This document shows, piece by piece, positions 54,340 to 64,000 of a stretch of DNA of 64,000 nt. A model generated the notes under the pieces. It was given only the letters and a program-made list of their open reading frames with translations, was not told where the DNA came from and made no database searches. Origin of the DNA: Otatea glauca (lineage: Eukaryota > Streptophyta > Magnoliopsida > Poales > Poaceae); NCBI GenBank assembly GCA_036346275.1, contig CM070725.1, positions 39,804,104 through 39,868,103 of the forward strand, written 5' to 3'. A program made the position numbers and the translations under genes. Each line of letters begins with the position of its first letter. Within the stretch, counting starts at the first letter, position 1.

Positions 54340-54665
54340 TATCCTTGCCGGCACATCACTGCTGGTTAGGACAGAGCCGGTAGTGAGAACATATCACTGC
54401 CGGTTCGGAAGTTGAGTCGGGGGGGAGAACTTATCACTGTCGGTTCGTCGAAACAACCGGCAGTGATAACCTCATATCACTGCCGGTTTATATATAAAAC
54501 CGGTAGTGATATATCACTGCTGGTTCTTGTTTCAACCGGCAGTGATACTGGAATTTCCACTACTAGTTTTAAACCAGAACCGACAGTGATATTTATTTTC
54601 CCGCCTAATTTTATTTTCCCGCAAGAATGCGAAGCCTATCACTTGCGGTTCGCGTAACCGATGAT
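54340..54665. repeat. CACTA left subterminal array
   Basis: About eight inverted units of TATCACTGCCGGTTC facing AACCGGCAGTGATA. TTTATATACC follows at 54671, a possible TATA box for the TNP2 gene. Confidence 0.75.
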
Positions 54666-54689
54666 AAGTCCTTTATATACCTTCCATCC

Positions 54690-55642
54690 CTTCCCCCGAC
54701 CAATCGAGCGTAACAGAGAGGAGTCTCTGCTCCATTATTGTGTCCACTTACTGCCAAAAATTGTACTAAAATTTATATCTACTTGTTTTCAAGGTTAGTA
54801 ATTTTAATAACATTATAATTGTAGTTGGATTTTACTTTATAGATTGTTTTAGATTTAGATAATTACAATTCTTATTCATTTCAGTGATTTAGTGGATTTT
54901 TAAATGGTGAAAATGGCTAGGTGAATTTTGCAAAATGGTGAAAATGGCTAGGTGAATTTTGTAATAATGAAAATTGCAAGATACATTTGTAAATCGATAT
55001 ATTTACAAATATATCCTGTATTTTCATTTATATGCTTACTCTCAATAATTAAAGTAATTAAAAATTGCAACATTGATATTATCAATTATGAAAGTAATTT
55101 AAAATTGCTACTGGATATTTTTAATATAATAAAAATATGTCCTGATTATTCACAATTATGTATTATTTTGTAAATAATTAAAAATTGGAAGATGGATATT
55201 TACATAATGAAAAAAGATTGATGTATTTTAATTGATATAGTAAAAATATATCCTAAGTATTTACAATTATTTTCATTTTATAAAATAATAAAAAAATGTT
55301 ACATGGATATTTACATAATGAAAAAAGGTTGATTTATTTTTACATAGTCAAAATATATCGTAACTATTTACAATTATTTATTATTTTGTAAATATTTAAA
55401 AATTGGAAGATGGATATTTACATAATGAAAAAAGATTGATGTATTTTGATATAGTAAAAATATATCCTAAGTATTTTTTCATTTTATAAAATATTAAAAA
55501 ATTGCTAGATGGATATTTACATAATGAAAAAGGGTTGATGTATTTTAAGATATTCAAAATTACTACATGGATATTTAAATCTTATCATTTACAATTCTAT
55601 TGTTATTTGCAATTATATGCTTATGTGATGTTTGTTTTAATT
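54690..55642 (+). other. TNP2 leader or first intron, AT-rich
   Basis: AT-rich, with repeated GATGGATATTTACATAATGAA and TATAGTAAAAATATATCCT words (about 55180-55510). No open frame of note. Confidence 0.5.
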
Positions 55643-55650
55643 AATTGTAG

Positions 55651-58600
55651 ATGGACCGAAGGTGGATGTATGACACGGACCGTTGCGGCGCAGAGTTCTT
55701 TAATGGTGTGACATGTTTTGTAAACGCCGCGTACGCACAAGTCAAGAATCATCGAACTATATGTGTTGTCCATGCGTTGATTGAAAAACGAGAAGTTGTT
55801 TTCTACCATAGAGTCGATACGTGCACACTTACTTCGAAGGGATTTCAAGGTTGGCTATACCTGTTGGACCGAGCACGGTGAAGATGAGATTGTGCATGAA
55901 GGGCAACATATTGGTGAAGATGACGGAGACAACGATATGACGGCGGTCGAATATACGTTTGTCGATAGCCACGACGACCCCTGGATCAAATGTTGCGTGA
56001 TGGGGAGGGGGACTTCACGAGTGAAAGAGAGTTTCAAAAGTTTCAGCGTATGGTAGAGGACTCCACAACACCATTGTACCCTGGCTGCAAAGAGGAGCAA
56101 AAAAATTGCATACCGTGCTTACACTACTGCAGTTGAAGCCAAGCAATGGTTAGTTCCATAAGAGCTTCACTGAGCTCTTATGTCTCTTGGGGGACTTGCT
56201 TCCAGAGGGTAACGTGTTGCCTACAACTACGTACCAGGCCAAGCAGGTTGTCTGCCTGTTGGGACTGGAAATACAAAAAATACATGCATGTCCAAACGAT
56301 TGCATGTTGTATCTAAATGAGTTTGCACACTTGGATGCCTGTGCTGTTTGCAAAGCAAAGCGGTATAAGGGCAACGATGATATCCGTAATGACGATGTCG
56401 AGGTGGAGTATAAGAAGAAGAGATCCCCCCATAAGTTGGTGTGGTATTTCCCTATAATCCCCCGTCTGAAGCGATTGTTTGCGAACAAAAGGCATGCCCA
56501 ATTGCTACGATGGCACGCCGAAGAGCGTAAGAAGGATGGAATGCTTAGGCAGCCTGCTGATTTTGTGCAATGGAGGAACATCGACAGAAAATATAAGAAG
56601 CACTTTGCATATGATGTGAGGAATATAAGGTTCGGGTTGAGTACGGATGGGATGAATCCTTTCGGCAACATGAGTAGCCGTCACAGTACTTGACCGGTGA
56701 CTCTATGTATCTACAACCTTCCTTCTTGGCTTTGTATGAAGCGGAAGTACATTATGATGCCATTACTGATCCAAGGGCCCAGGCAACCTGGCAACGATAT
56801 CGATGTGTACCTCAAACCATTGGTTGAAGATCTTCTAATACTGTGGAACAATGGAGTACGGGTATGGGATGAGTACAAAAGAGAGAATTTTATCCTACGC
56901 GTATTGTTGTTCGTAACCATTAATGATTACCCTGCCCTTGGTAACCTGTCGGGACAGACGACAAAAGGGTTCAATGGATGCGTCCAGTGCTTGGATGATA
57001 CAGCTAGCCGGTGGCTGAAGAACTGTCGAAAAATGGCCTACATGCGACATCGTAGGTTCTTTGGCAAGGATCACCCATACCGTAATAATAATAGAGCCTT
57101 TGACGGGACAAAGGAGACTGCCTTAGCTCCGAAAAATCGCACTGGGAAATAGATATTTGAGGCCGTAAAGGATCTTCATATTATTCACGAAAAGGGAGCC
57201 AGCAGTACATCTATCTCGAGTTCCCGTGACAAGACTCCTTTGTGGAAAAAGAGATCAGTATTTTGGGTCCTACCGTACTGGCAACACTTGGAAGTTCGAC
57301 ACCCAATCGACGTCATTCACTTAGAGAAGAACGTGTGCGACAACTTACTTGGTATCTTACTGGATATACCTGTCAAAACAAAAGATACCCTCCACGCACG
57401 GATGGACCTTGAAGATATGAAACTCAGGAAGGAGCTGCATCACGAAGACATGGATACAGGCAAAAAGTACCTACCCGCAGCCTGCTACACTCTGAGCAAA
57501 AAAGAAAAATTAGCGTGTGCGAATGTTTGCACGGAGTGAAAGTTCCGTCTGGTTACTCTGCCAACATAAAGAGACTAGTCTCAATGAAAGACTTAAAATT
57601 AATTGGCATGAAATCTCACGATTACCACTTGATGATGACACAGATGCTTCCAATTGCAATTATGGGTGTTCTGCCAGAGAAAGTCCGAGACCCAATTATA
57701 AAGTTGTGTTCATTCTTCAACGCGATTTCACAGAAGGCCATCGATCCATTGAAACTAGATAAGCTGCAGGAAGACGTGGTCCACACTCTCTACAGGCTCG
57801 AGATGTGTTCCTCTCCATCTTTTTTTGATATTATAGTCCATCTCATTGTTCACATTGTGAAAGAGATACGGATTCTCAGTCCCGTGTTTCTACATCAGAT
57901 GTACCCTTTTGAGAGGTTCATGAGGGTTATAAAGAAATATATTCGTAACCGACATCGGCCGGAAGGTTGCATTGCAGATGATTGGGGAAGCGAGGAGGTC
58001 ATTGAGTTCTGCGTTGATTATATGGATCTCAAACCGATTGGTGTGCCTACATCACGGCATGAGGGCAGGCTACAGGGAAAAGGGACACTGGGCGAGAAAT
58101 CACTCCATACAAATAATCTAGCTTCATTCACACAAGCACATTTCGCCGTTTTGGGACAATCAGTTGTGGTGGCCCCGTATGTCAACATGCACAAGAGCAT
58201 GCTATCCAGAACAAACCCAGCAAAGTCAGAGGGTTGGATCGCGAGAGAGCATAGAGATAACTTCGGCGATCGGTTGCGTAGGCACATGATGCATACGGAG
58301 ACAGAGTGCGCTCAGTTGAAAGTGTTGGCTCAGGGACCGTCATCTACAATTCGGACATTCCAAGGGTATGACATAAATGGTTTTACATTTTATACAAGAG
58401 CACAAGATAAAAAGAGCACGAACCAAAACAATCATATCCGTACAGACGCCTACGACAGCAATGAAAATAGGCAAAGCTACTATGGATTCATAGAAGAGAT
58501 TTGGGAGCTTAACTATGGACCTTTGAAGGTCCATCTCTTTCGGTGCCAATGGGTCAGGCTTCCAGGGGGTGTTAACATCGACAAATACAAGATTCACTAC

Positions 58601-58883
58601 CGTGGACCTCAAACTCGCTTGATCAGTGGAAGAGCCATTCGTACTTGCTAATTTTGTTACACAAATCTTCTTTGTAACTGACCCAGATAACAAGGAACGC
58701 CACGTGGTTATTCAAGGAAAAAGAAGGATTGTCGGAGTTCAGAATGTTGTCGATGAGGAAGAATACAACCAGATCGATGAGCTTCCTCCTTTCAGAGAGA
58801 ACGTTGAACTAAGTCTCATGGAAGAGAGTGAGGAAGCTACGTACGTACGTCGCGATCATAACGAAGGTCGAATCGTAGCTTAG
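55651..58883 (+). pseudogene. TNP2-type CACTA transposase pseudogene
   Basis: The joined frames follow the plan of TNP2/TNPD transposases. First, a transposase-associated domain (MDRRWMYDTDRCGAEFFNGV; about 55651-55900). Then a Transposase_21 domain with LSTDGMNPFG (about 56640), CIYNLPSWLCMKRKYIMM (56703) and HLEKNVCDNLL (57319). Then DUF4218 (MLPIAIMGVLPE, about 57648; MYPFERFMRVIKKYI, 57900) and DUF4216 (YYGFIEEIWELNYGPLKVHL, about 58478). The enzyme would cut and rejoin CACTA ends. Breaks: frame changes near 55760-55790, near 56000, at about 57515-57535 and near 58625; stops near 56156, 56691 (where the family has Trp) and 57150. It is therefore inactive. The start is chosen at the conserved MDR(R/S)WMYD. 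Confidence 0.88.
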
Positions 58884-58999
58884 TTGTTCAAATTAAAGAT
58901 ATGCTTTCTTTCGCATTTAACAACATGTTTATTTTCTCTTGTGTAACAATTAATGTATTATATGAGGCAATGGATTTGACTGCATTTGTGTGAATTGTT

Positions 59000-59073
59000 A
59001 CAAGTCACACCATTAAAGAACTCTGCGCCGCAACAGTCCATGTCATGCATCCTCCTTCGGTCCATCTACAATT
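59000..59073 (-). repeat. Inverted copy of the TNP2 start (74 bp)
   Basis: The reverse complement matches 55643-55716 at 69 of 74 positions. It covers the AATTGTAG before the ATG and the first 22 codons. It lies 117 bases after the TNP2 stop. A transcript reaching it could fold into a 74 bp stem with a 3.3 kb loop. Confidence 0.9.
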
Positions 59074-59298
59074 TATTTGTTATTTCAAAATTTGAAATTT
59101 GTAAGCCTTAATATGAATTTTTAAGCACTATTTGATATTTGAACTATTAAAACATCGAGCAATTTGGTTTTTCTGCATTTTAGAACTTAGTCAAAATTAG
59201 GGGAAATATTTATATAACATATTACATGTCCTGTAGTATGCCTCAAAAAATTTCAGATTATTTGGATCAAATTTGATAGTATTTCGTCGGTCTGTCTA

Positions 59299-59680
59299 CT
59301 GTATATATCACTGTCAGTTCTCTTTAACGCGGCAGTGATACTTCGTACTACTGCCGGTTCACAAATAGATCCGGCAGTGATAGTGACTTATCACTGCCGG
59401 TTCTAATAAAACCCGGCAGCAATACGAAGTATCATTGCCGGGTTAAAGAGAACCGACAGTGATAGTGTCCTTATCACTGCCGGTTCTACTAAAACCCGGC
59501 AGTGATACTACATATCACTCCGGGTTTTAGTAGAACCAGCAGTGATAATCCACTATCACTGTCGGGTTTTAGTAGAATCGGCAGTGATAATCCACTATCA
59601 CTGCCGGCTCTATTTGTGACCCGGCAGTGATATTATATCACTGCCGGTTCTTTTTTGACCCGGCAGTGATAGTCCACCCC
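59299..59680. repeat. Second internal subterminal-type array
   Basis: About nine inverted units of ATCACTGCCGGTTCT facing AACCCGGCAGTGATA, like those at 54340-54665. It ends 10-20 bases before a CCCCTATAAATATCACTG TATA region (59678-59695), mirroring the layout before the TNP2 gene. Confidence 0.85.
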
Positions 59681-59695
59681 TATAAATATCACTGT
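59678..59695 (+). promoter_or_regulatory. Probable promoter of the second CACTA gene
   Basis: TATAAATA directly after the second array. C-rich leader sequence (TATCCCTCTCCTG..CTCCGCC) follows, as for many plant promoters. Confidence 0.45.
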
Positions 59696-59699
59696 CGCG

Positions 59700-62098
59700 C
59701 CCAACCCTATCCCTCTCCTGTTACTTGCATCTCCGCCACCTTTCACATCCCAAGCCCTGACCTCCTCGCCTTCGGCCGCCTCGAGCATCCCCGTCACCGC
59801 CTCGGGCCTCCCCGTCGTTGCCGCATCCTCTCCGCCGCTGTCTCGTCCTCCCCGTAGTCGAGGCCGTCGCATCCCCTCGCCGCCGTCGCCGCCATTGCAT
59901 CCCCTACCCACGCTGTCGCCAGCTCTGCCCCGTGCTCGCCGCCCCCAGTAGCTACCATTCAACCGAATCTGTGATCGTTGTATACATAAATGCTTAGCCT
60001 TGAGTTTGTCTATTTGATATGAAGCATGGTGGTTAGTATGTGCTCCTACTCACAGATCTTTTGTACGGTGTTTTAGTAATGCCTGTCAGTTATGATTTAA
60101 CCTTTATGCTCAAAGATTGTGTTTTGCCCCATGATTGGTACTTGCTGTGTTGTAGATATCATAAGCATAGGAACACTGATGCTGGTTATTTTAGTTCTTG
60201 TGCTTTCGCTCACATGTTTTAGTATTGTGTTTGGCCACTGATGACTTTTATCATTTGTGAACTGAGCTAAGTGTGTGTGCTGTGATCTTTTGCTCAAATT
60301 GATGGTGTGTGACTGGGTTAGAACCTGATCGAAGTATGTGTCTTTCACAAAATCATGATCATGTTGGCATTAATAGATCTTACACAGATAAATTATTGTA
60401 CAGTCTCATAGCATCTGATCTTACCACATATTGTTGTAAGTAGTCAAGTTATCTCTTAGTCCAGTTATTTTTCATTTTGTTCCTTTTCTGTCTGTGTCAT
60501 GGAAACTCACCTTGCTGCCTTGACGTTGCTCGATGATGATAATGGGTGAAAAAATGATCATAACAGTTAATTTTGCGAGTTTGGCCTTGAACCGATAGAC
60601 TTGCATGCTAATAAGTCTTTCTGTTGCTCAATTATGATAACCATTCAAGCTAGATATTGTATTGTTTAGCACCTATCAGTATTGCTTTGTTGCTTTTACT
60701 CTGATTTTCGAGGTATTGGACAGTACATAGTTGGTTAGTTTGTCTAGTTCATTCTGTTAGCTACTGATCAGAACCCCACTTGTTGATTCGGTTATTTTGG
60801 CTAGTTCATTATGTTAGCTTGGTACTGAATGTTGTTATTGGTTCGGTTGTACTAACTTTACTATGTTAATCTGAATAAATGCTAATCAGATTGCATACTG
60901 ATATGAGTATAATCTGTTCATTAAGATTCTATTATAACAGTGAATTCAATTATCAATTCTTTATTGTGCATGTTAAGGTGGTAAGGGTTCGAGGCCTAAT
61001 TCGCTGAATTAATTAGTTTAGCCCATTTGTGATTGAGGTTGAAGATTTAAATCTTCAATCGAACCTTAAATCTGAGAGCACCATAAACAAATTCACGTCA
61101 ATTATGTTTTTTTATCATATTGTCTTACATTCTCTTAAATTTGCTTGGAGTATGATGCTTGGCAGTAAAATTAACTTTCTGACATCATACTATGAAAAAA
61201 TATTTGATCTTGTGTTACCCTTGTATAAGGCTAGTTGTTGTTTGCTAATGTACTTTTGTCTTCAATTAGTACACGACAGCTCATGTCATTTCTTGCCCAT
61301 ATGTTTTCTGTTAGAAAGAGTAATATGTTATAATTATCCTCGAAAGATGTATGTGTATGTATCCTCGAAAGATGTATGTGTATGTATCCTCGAAAGCTGT
61401 ATGTGTATGTATCCTTCAAGGATGTATTTTGTGCTCTACACTTATGTATTTGTCGTTAAATTGACAACCCGTATAATATCATGTATTTGTATATATCCTG
61501 TGTATGTGTATGTGTATATTTGTGTTCATGGCCAAATTATTCTGGAGCATGCAGATTCAAAAAAAAGATGTATATGTGTATGTGTCCTTCAAAGATGTAT
61601 ATGTATAAAGATAAAAAAATATCTATATGTGTACATGTTCTTTAAAGATGTGTATGTGTCTTTCAAAAAATATCTATATGTGTACATGCTCAGGGATTGT
61701 TGTGTATATTATTATTGAGTACTCCTTTCAATAAATCTTAGCCATATTTTAATTTTACAATTTGTGGTGAAATTGAAATTGAGGAAGATAGGAGAGAAAA
61801 TGACTTAGGTCGATCTGCTACTGCCTCTAAGTTTAAGCCTTAATGATAATCTATATGAAAACAATCTCGAGTGAGTGCAAAATATCACGGAACATACTTT
61901 AAAACACTCGTAGGGACATATATACTACCATAGTATAGAAAAGGATCCTAATTAGGACTTGTTTTGCATCTGAGTACGTACGCTCATATGCTTTTATATC
62001 TATGTTCATTCGTTATGTCAATCTTCATTTGTATGTGTGTTTCAAAAATGAGCTTGTTAATTTGAAATTTTCGATAAACTTGCTAGGAATGGACTTTG
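59700..62098 (+). other. Leader and first intron of second CACTA gene
   Basis: A C-rich leader-like part (to about 59960) is followed by AT-rich, intron-like sequence to the acceptor TTGCTAG at 62096. The open frame 61029-61718 is a repeat by-product, and the CTCGAAAGATGTATGTGTAT repeats in it do not look coding. Confidence 0.45.
61335..61710 (+). repeat. ATGTATGTGTATGTAT-type tandem repeats
   Basis: Three to four perfect or near-perfect 25 bp units (TATCCTCGAAAGATGTATGTG) from 61338, then looser TATGTGTATGTG, TTTAAAGATGTG and AAAATATCTATATG copies to 61690. Confidence 0.8.
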
Positions 62099-63940
62099 AC
62101 CAAGGACAATTGCCGGAGGGAGCTAGGCCCTCAAATATCGACGAAGGAGGAACGGGTAGCCCGATCCATAGCCCAATGTCCTACCTGAACTTGCAGGATC
62201 CTGCCATGGACCAACCTGACGTCAGTAATGTAGGCGAGGTAAAGTATTAGTGTATTGTGGTTCTCAAAACATTGTTGGCCCAGACGACTCATGAGAAGAT
62301 CAAATTGCAGGCTCAGACGTCTGATCAACAAAGGCAGCGCACAAGTCGTGGTCCAAACAAGATGCCTAAGGGACTTTTTAACGTAGTGGAATTCTCGACA
62401 GTCGGGGAACTTGCTCTACCCGAGTCATCGTTGGGGCCATACAGGACAGCATGCGGTGTTCTTGCTAGGGATGACGTGCCCATCAGCTACAGATCGTGGA
62501 TTGGCCGCCAAGGTGACCCATGAGTGGTTCCCAATAACCTGAAGAACTCGTTGTGGGACAAGCTGAAACAAGTGTTCCAGTTCCCCTAAGGGACCGAGCT
62601 GGTTGCAAAGAAACGTGCACTATCCATCATGTGCACAGCGTGGAAGAATTGGAAGACGGCACTAAATAAGAACTATGTGAAGAAGAATGAAACGCCGAAT
62701 TTTGACATGTACCCAAAGTTAAGAGAGTTCTGGGAGGACTTTGTGGCGTACAAGAGCTCTGAAGAAGCGCAGATAGTAAGTCAAAGGAACAAGGCAAACG
62801 CGGATAAGAATATTCACCCTCACACACTAGGAACAGGAGGGTATGTGAAGAAAATACCAGCATGGGATCGGACCGAAGAAGAACTAACCCGCAAGGGTGT
62901 CATTCCTGCGACGGCCGTCTTGAGCGAACGATCAAAGCACTGGTTGCTTGGGAGGGGTGCTTCTATCTCCGATGATGGCAGCTTAAGCTTCGGCGGCGAG
63001 AGAGCGTGAAGTATCGCGCAGAATCACGGATGCTCACATGCAGTCTTCCCAAGGATCTTTCAGGCCAAGAAGGGAGAATGACGAGCTAACCATAGCCCTG
63101 GGTAACAAGGAGCATCCAGGTCGCACCCGAGGAGTTGGTTTGGTGCCGTGGAAAGAAGCCTTCCCAGCAGACACATGGTTGTACAAGCGCCCGAAGAGAC
63201 TAAGAGAAGATCAATTGGACCGTCAAATACAAGATGCTGTGGCGAGGGCATTAGAGGAACAGAGAGCGCAACTAGACAAGGTTGTGGAGCAAGCAGTACA
63301 AAAAGCTCTCAGCTCACGACCGCCGCATAGAGAAATCCCTTAGCTCATAAGTCCTGGCGCTCGTAAGAGCAGTTGCGCGTCCAAAGGGTTTCCCGAAGAG
63401 CACAGACTTCATTTTCCTGTGGATGACATCAAAGAACCGACACCGTGCAAGCTACATTTGTCCGCATATGGCATTACAATCAAGGTGGCTGAGGGCAAGG
63501 CTTGGCCATGCTAGGATCCGCAGGTTTTGCACTGTCACCCGATACCGCAGGGATTCGCCAGGGTTGAAGTGGATAGTGTAGTCCGCCAATACCGAAAAAT
63601 GGAGGTAGAGATTCCTAGCGAGGACGAAAACAAAAGACTAGGAGAAAACGTGCATAGCTTCCTCGTGTGGCGCAAGAGTTTGATTAAGTTTGGCTCGGAC
63701 GATGAGGACGACGAAGATGGTGATCAGCCGCGCTCTGCACACGGAGATCTCCCGCCCTGGTCGCCACCACAGAGACAAAATCCAACTCCTCCGCCGGCAC
63801 CAACCAGAAAAATTCCGACTCCTCCGCCAGAATCTGAGAAGAATCGAACACCAGCACCATCTCGCAAGTCAGCACCATCCCCGAAGAAATCTCATTCATC
63901 TATGAAGCAAAGGACAATCCCAGAAAAAATTACCAGCTGA
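62099..63940 (+). pseudogene. Second CACTA gene, Transposase_24-like, decayed
   Basis: A first exon (62099-62238: MDFDQGQLPEGARPSNIDEG on) ends at GAG/GTAAAG. The next part runs with RTSRGPNKMPKG, a SRWIGR-like end, then LWDKLKQVFQFP, MCTAWKNWKTALNKNYV (62629) and FDMYPKLREFWEDF, which is the Transposase_24 (Ptta/En/Spm) style. After a frame change near 63005 comes a DNA-binding-like or coiled part (RQIQDAVARALEEQRAQLDK). The end has a conserved PCKLHLSAYG...PQGFARVEVD region and a Pro-rich tail (PTPPPAPTRKIPTPPP). Breaks: stops near 62521 and 62587, frame changes near 63005 and 63340, stop near 63512. The gene probably continues past 63940 (LPADMTEEERKKHV in another frame). Confidence 0.8.
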
Positions 63941-64000
63941 CATGACTGAAGAAGAACGGAAAAAGCATGTAAGCGCCAGCGTAACATCTCACTTTAAAAA

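Larger units (their letters stand above)
54322..64000 (+). mobile_element. Large CACTA element, continues past the window
   Basis: The left end CACTACTACAGAACAG (54322) is near-identical to that of the neighbouring CACTA element. It is followed by a subterminal array, a decayed TNP2 gene (55651-58883), a second array (59299-59680) and a second decayed gene (62099 onward). Both genes run left to right. The right terminus must lie beyond 64000. Many stops and frameshifts in both genes suggest it can no longer move on its own. Confidence 0.75.

Noticed and set aside
59299..59700. Right terminus of a CACTA element
   Set aside because: Array present, but no TAGTG end or TIR match near 59700, so I treat it as internal.
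61029..61718. 229-residue open frame
   Set aside because: Low-complexity Tyr/Val/Cys-rich peptide from ATGTATGTGTAT repeats, no domain; lies in an intron-like part of a CACTA element.

Overview
The window is nuclear DNA of a grass, most likely a panicoid cereal relative; I cannot name the species. Evidence: a BREVIS RADIX-type plant gene with GT-AG introns, and transposable elements typical of Poaceae (CACTA elements with subterminal palindrome arrays, hAT elements ending TAGGG.TGAAAA, long LTRs beginning TGTAAY, a Ty1/copia element with an initiator-tRNA-Met-type primer binding site). About 5% looks like host coding sequence or its remains. Most of the rest is nested mobile DNA.

Layout. 1-10 kb: a truncated long LTR, tRNA-like relics, a small hAT element (2533-3259), a 1.5 kb foldback element (3977-5508), a decayed F-box/LRR gene (5634-6242, minus strand) and MITE-like stretches. 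10-18 kb: nested LTRs. An old reverse-oriented LTR carries another LTR with a 355 bp tandem duplication, and also a 3.2 kb solo LTR with a perfect AGAGG target duplication. 19.2-21.3 kb: a 2.1 kb non-autonomous hAT element with a perfect 8 bp target duplication. 22.0-38.0 kb: the one convincing intact gene, a BRX-family gene of five coding exons (401 residues), stretched to 16 kb. Intron 2 holds a 2.8 kb solo LTR (TSD TCAAC). Intron 4 holds a 4.85 kb defective copia element (TSD CATAT), itself interrupted by a CACTA-like insertion, plus a small hAT element. 39.5-47.3 kb: a terminal-inverted-repeat element and a 5.35 kb LTR-like unit (TSD CAGGT). 47.9-54.1 kb: a 6.2 kb CACTA element with host-like gene fragments, invaded by a 2.73 kb LTR retrotransposon with two 543 bp LTRs (TSD CCCAT). 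From 54.3 kb to the right edge: a second, larger CACTA element with a decayed TNP2 transposase gene and a second decayed transposon gene (Transposase_24 type) that runs off the window.

How things relate. Only BRX has a full set of consistent splice sites and reading phases. The three solo LTRs at 14, 26 and 42 kb belong to one diverged family. They share an internal TATA box, a short open segment ending in a splice-donor-like site, and a pair of adjacent palindromes whose centres differ but stay self-complementary. The CACTA element at the right edge carries a 74 bp inverted copy of its own transposase start just beyond the gene's end, and a second repeat array in front of its second gene. 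These two observations are the most worth checking. I found no CRISPR array, intact RNA gene or prokaryotic-style operon.
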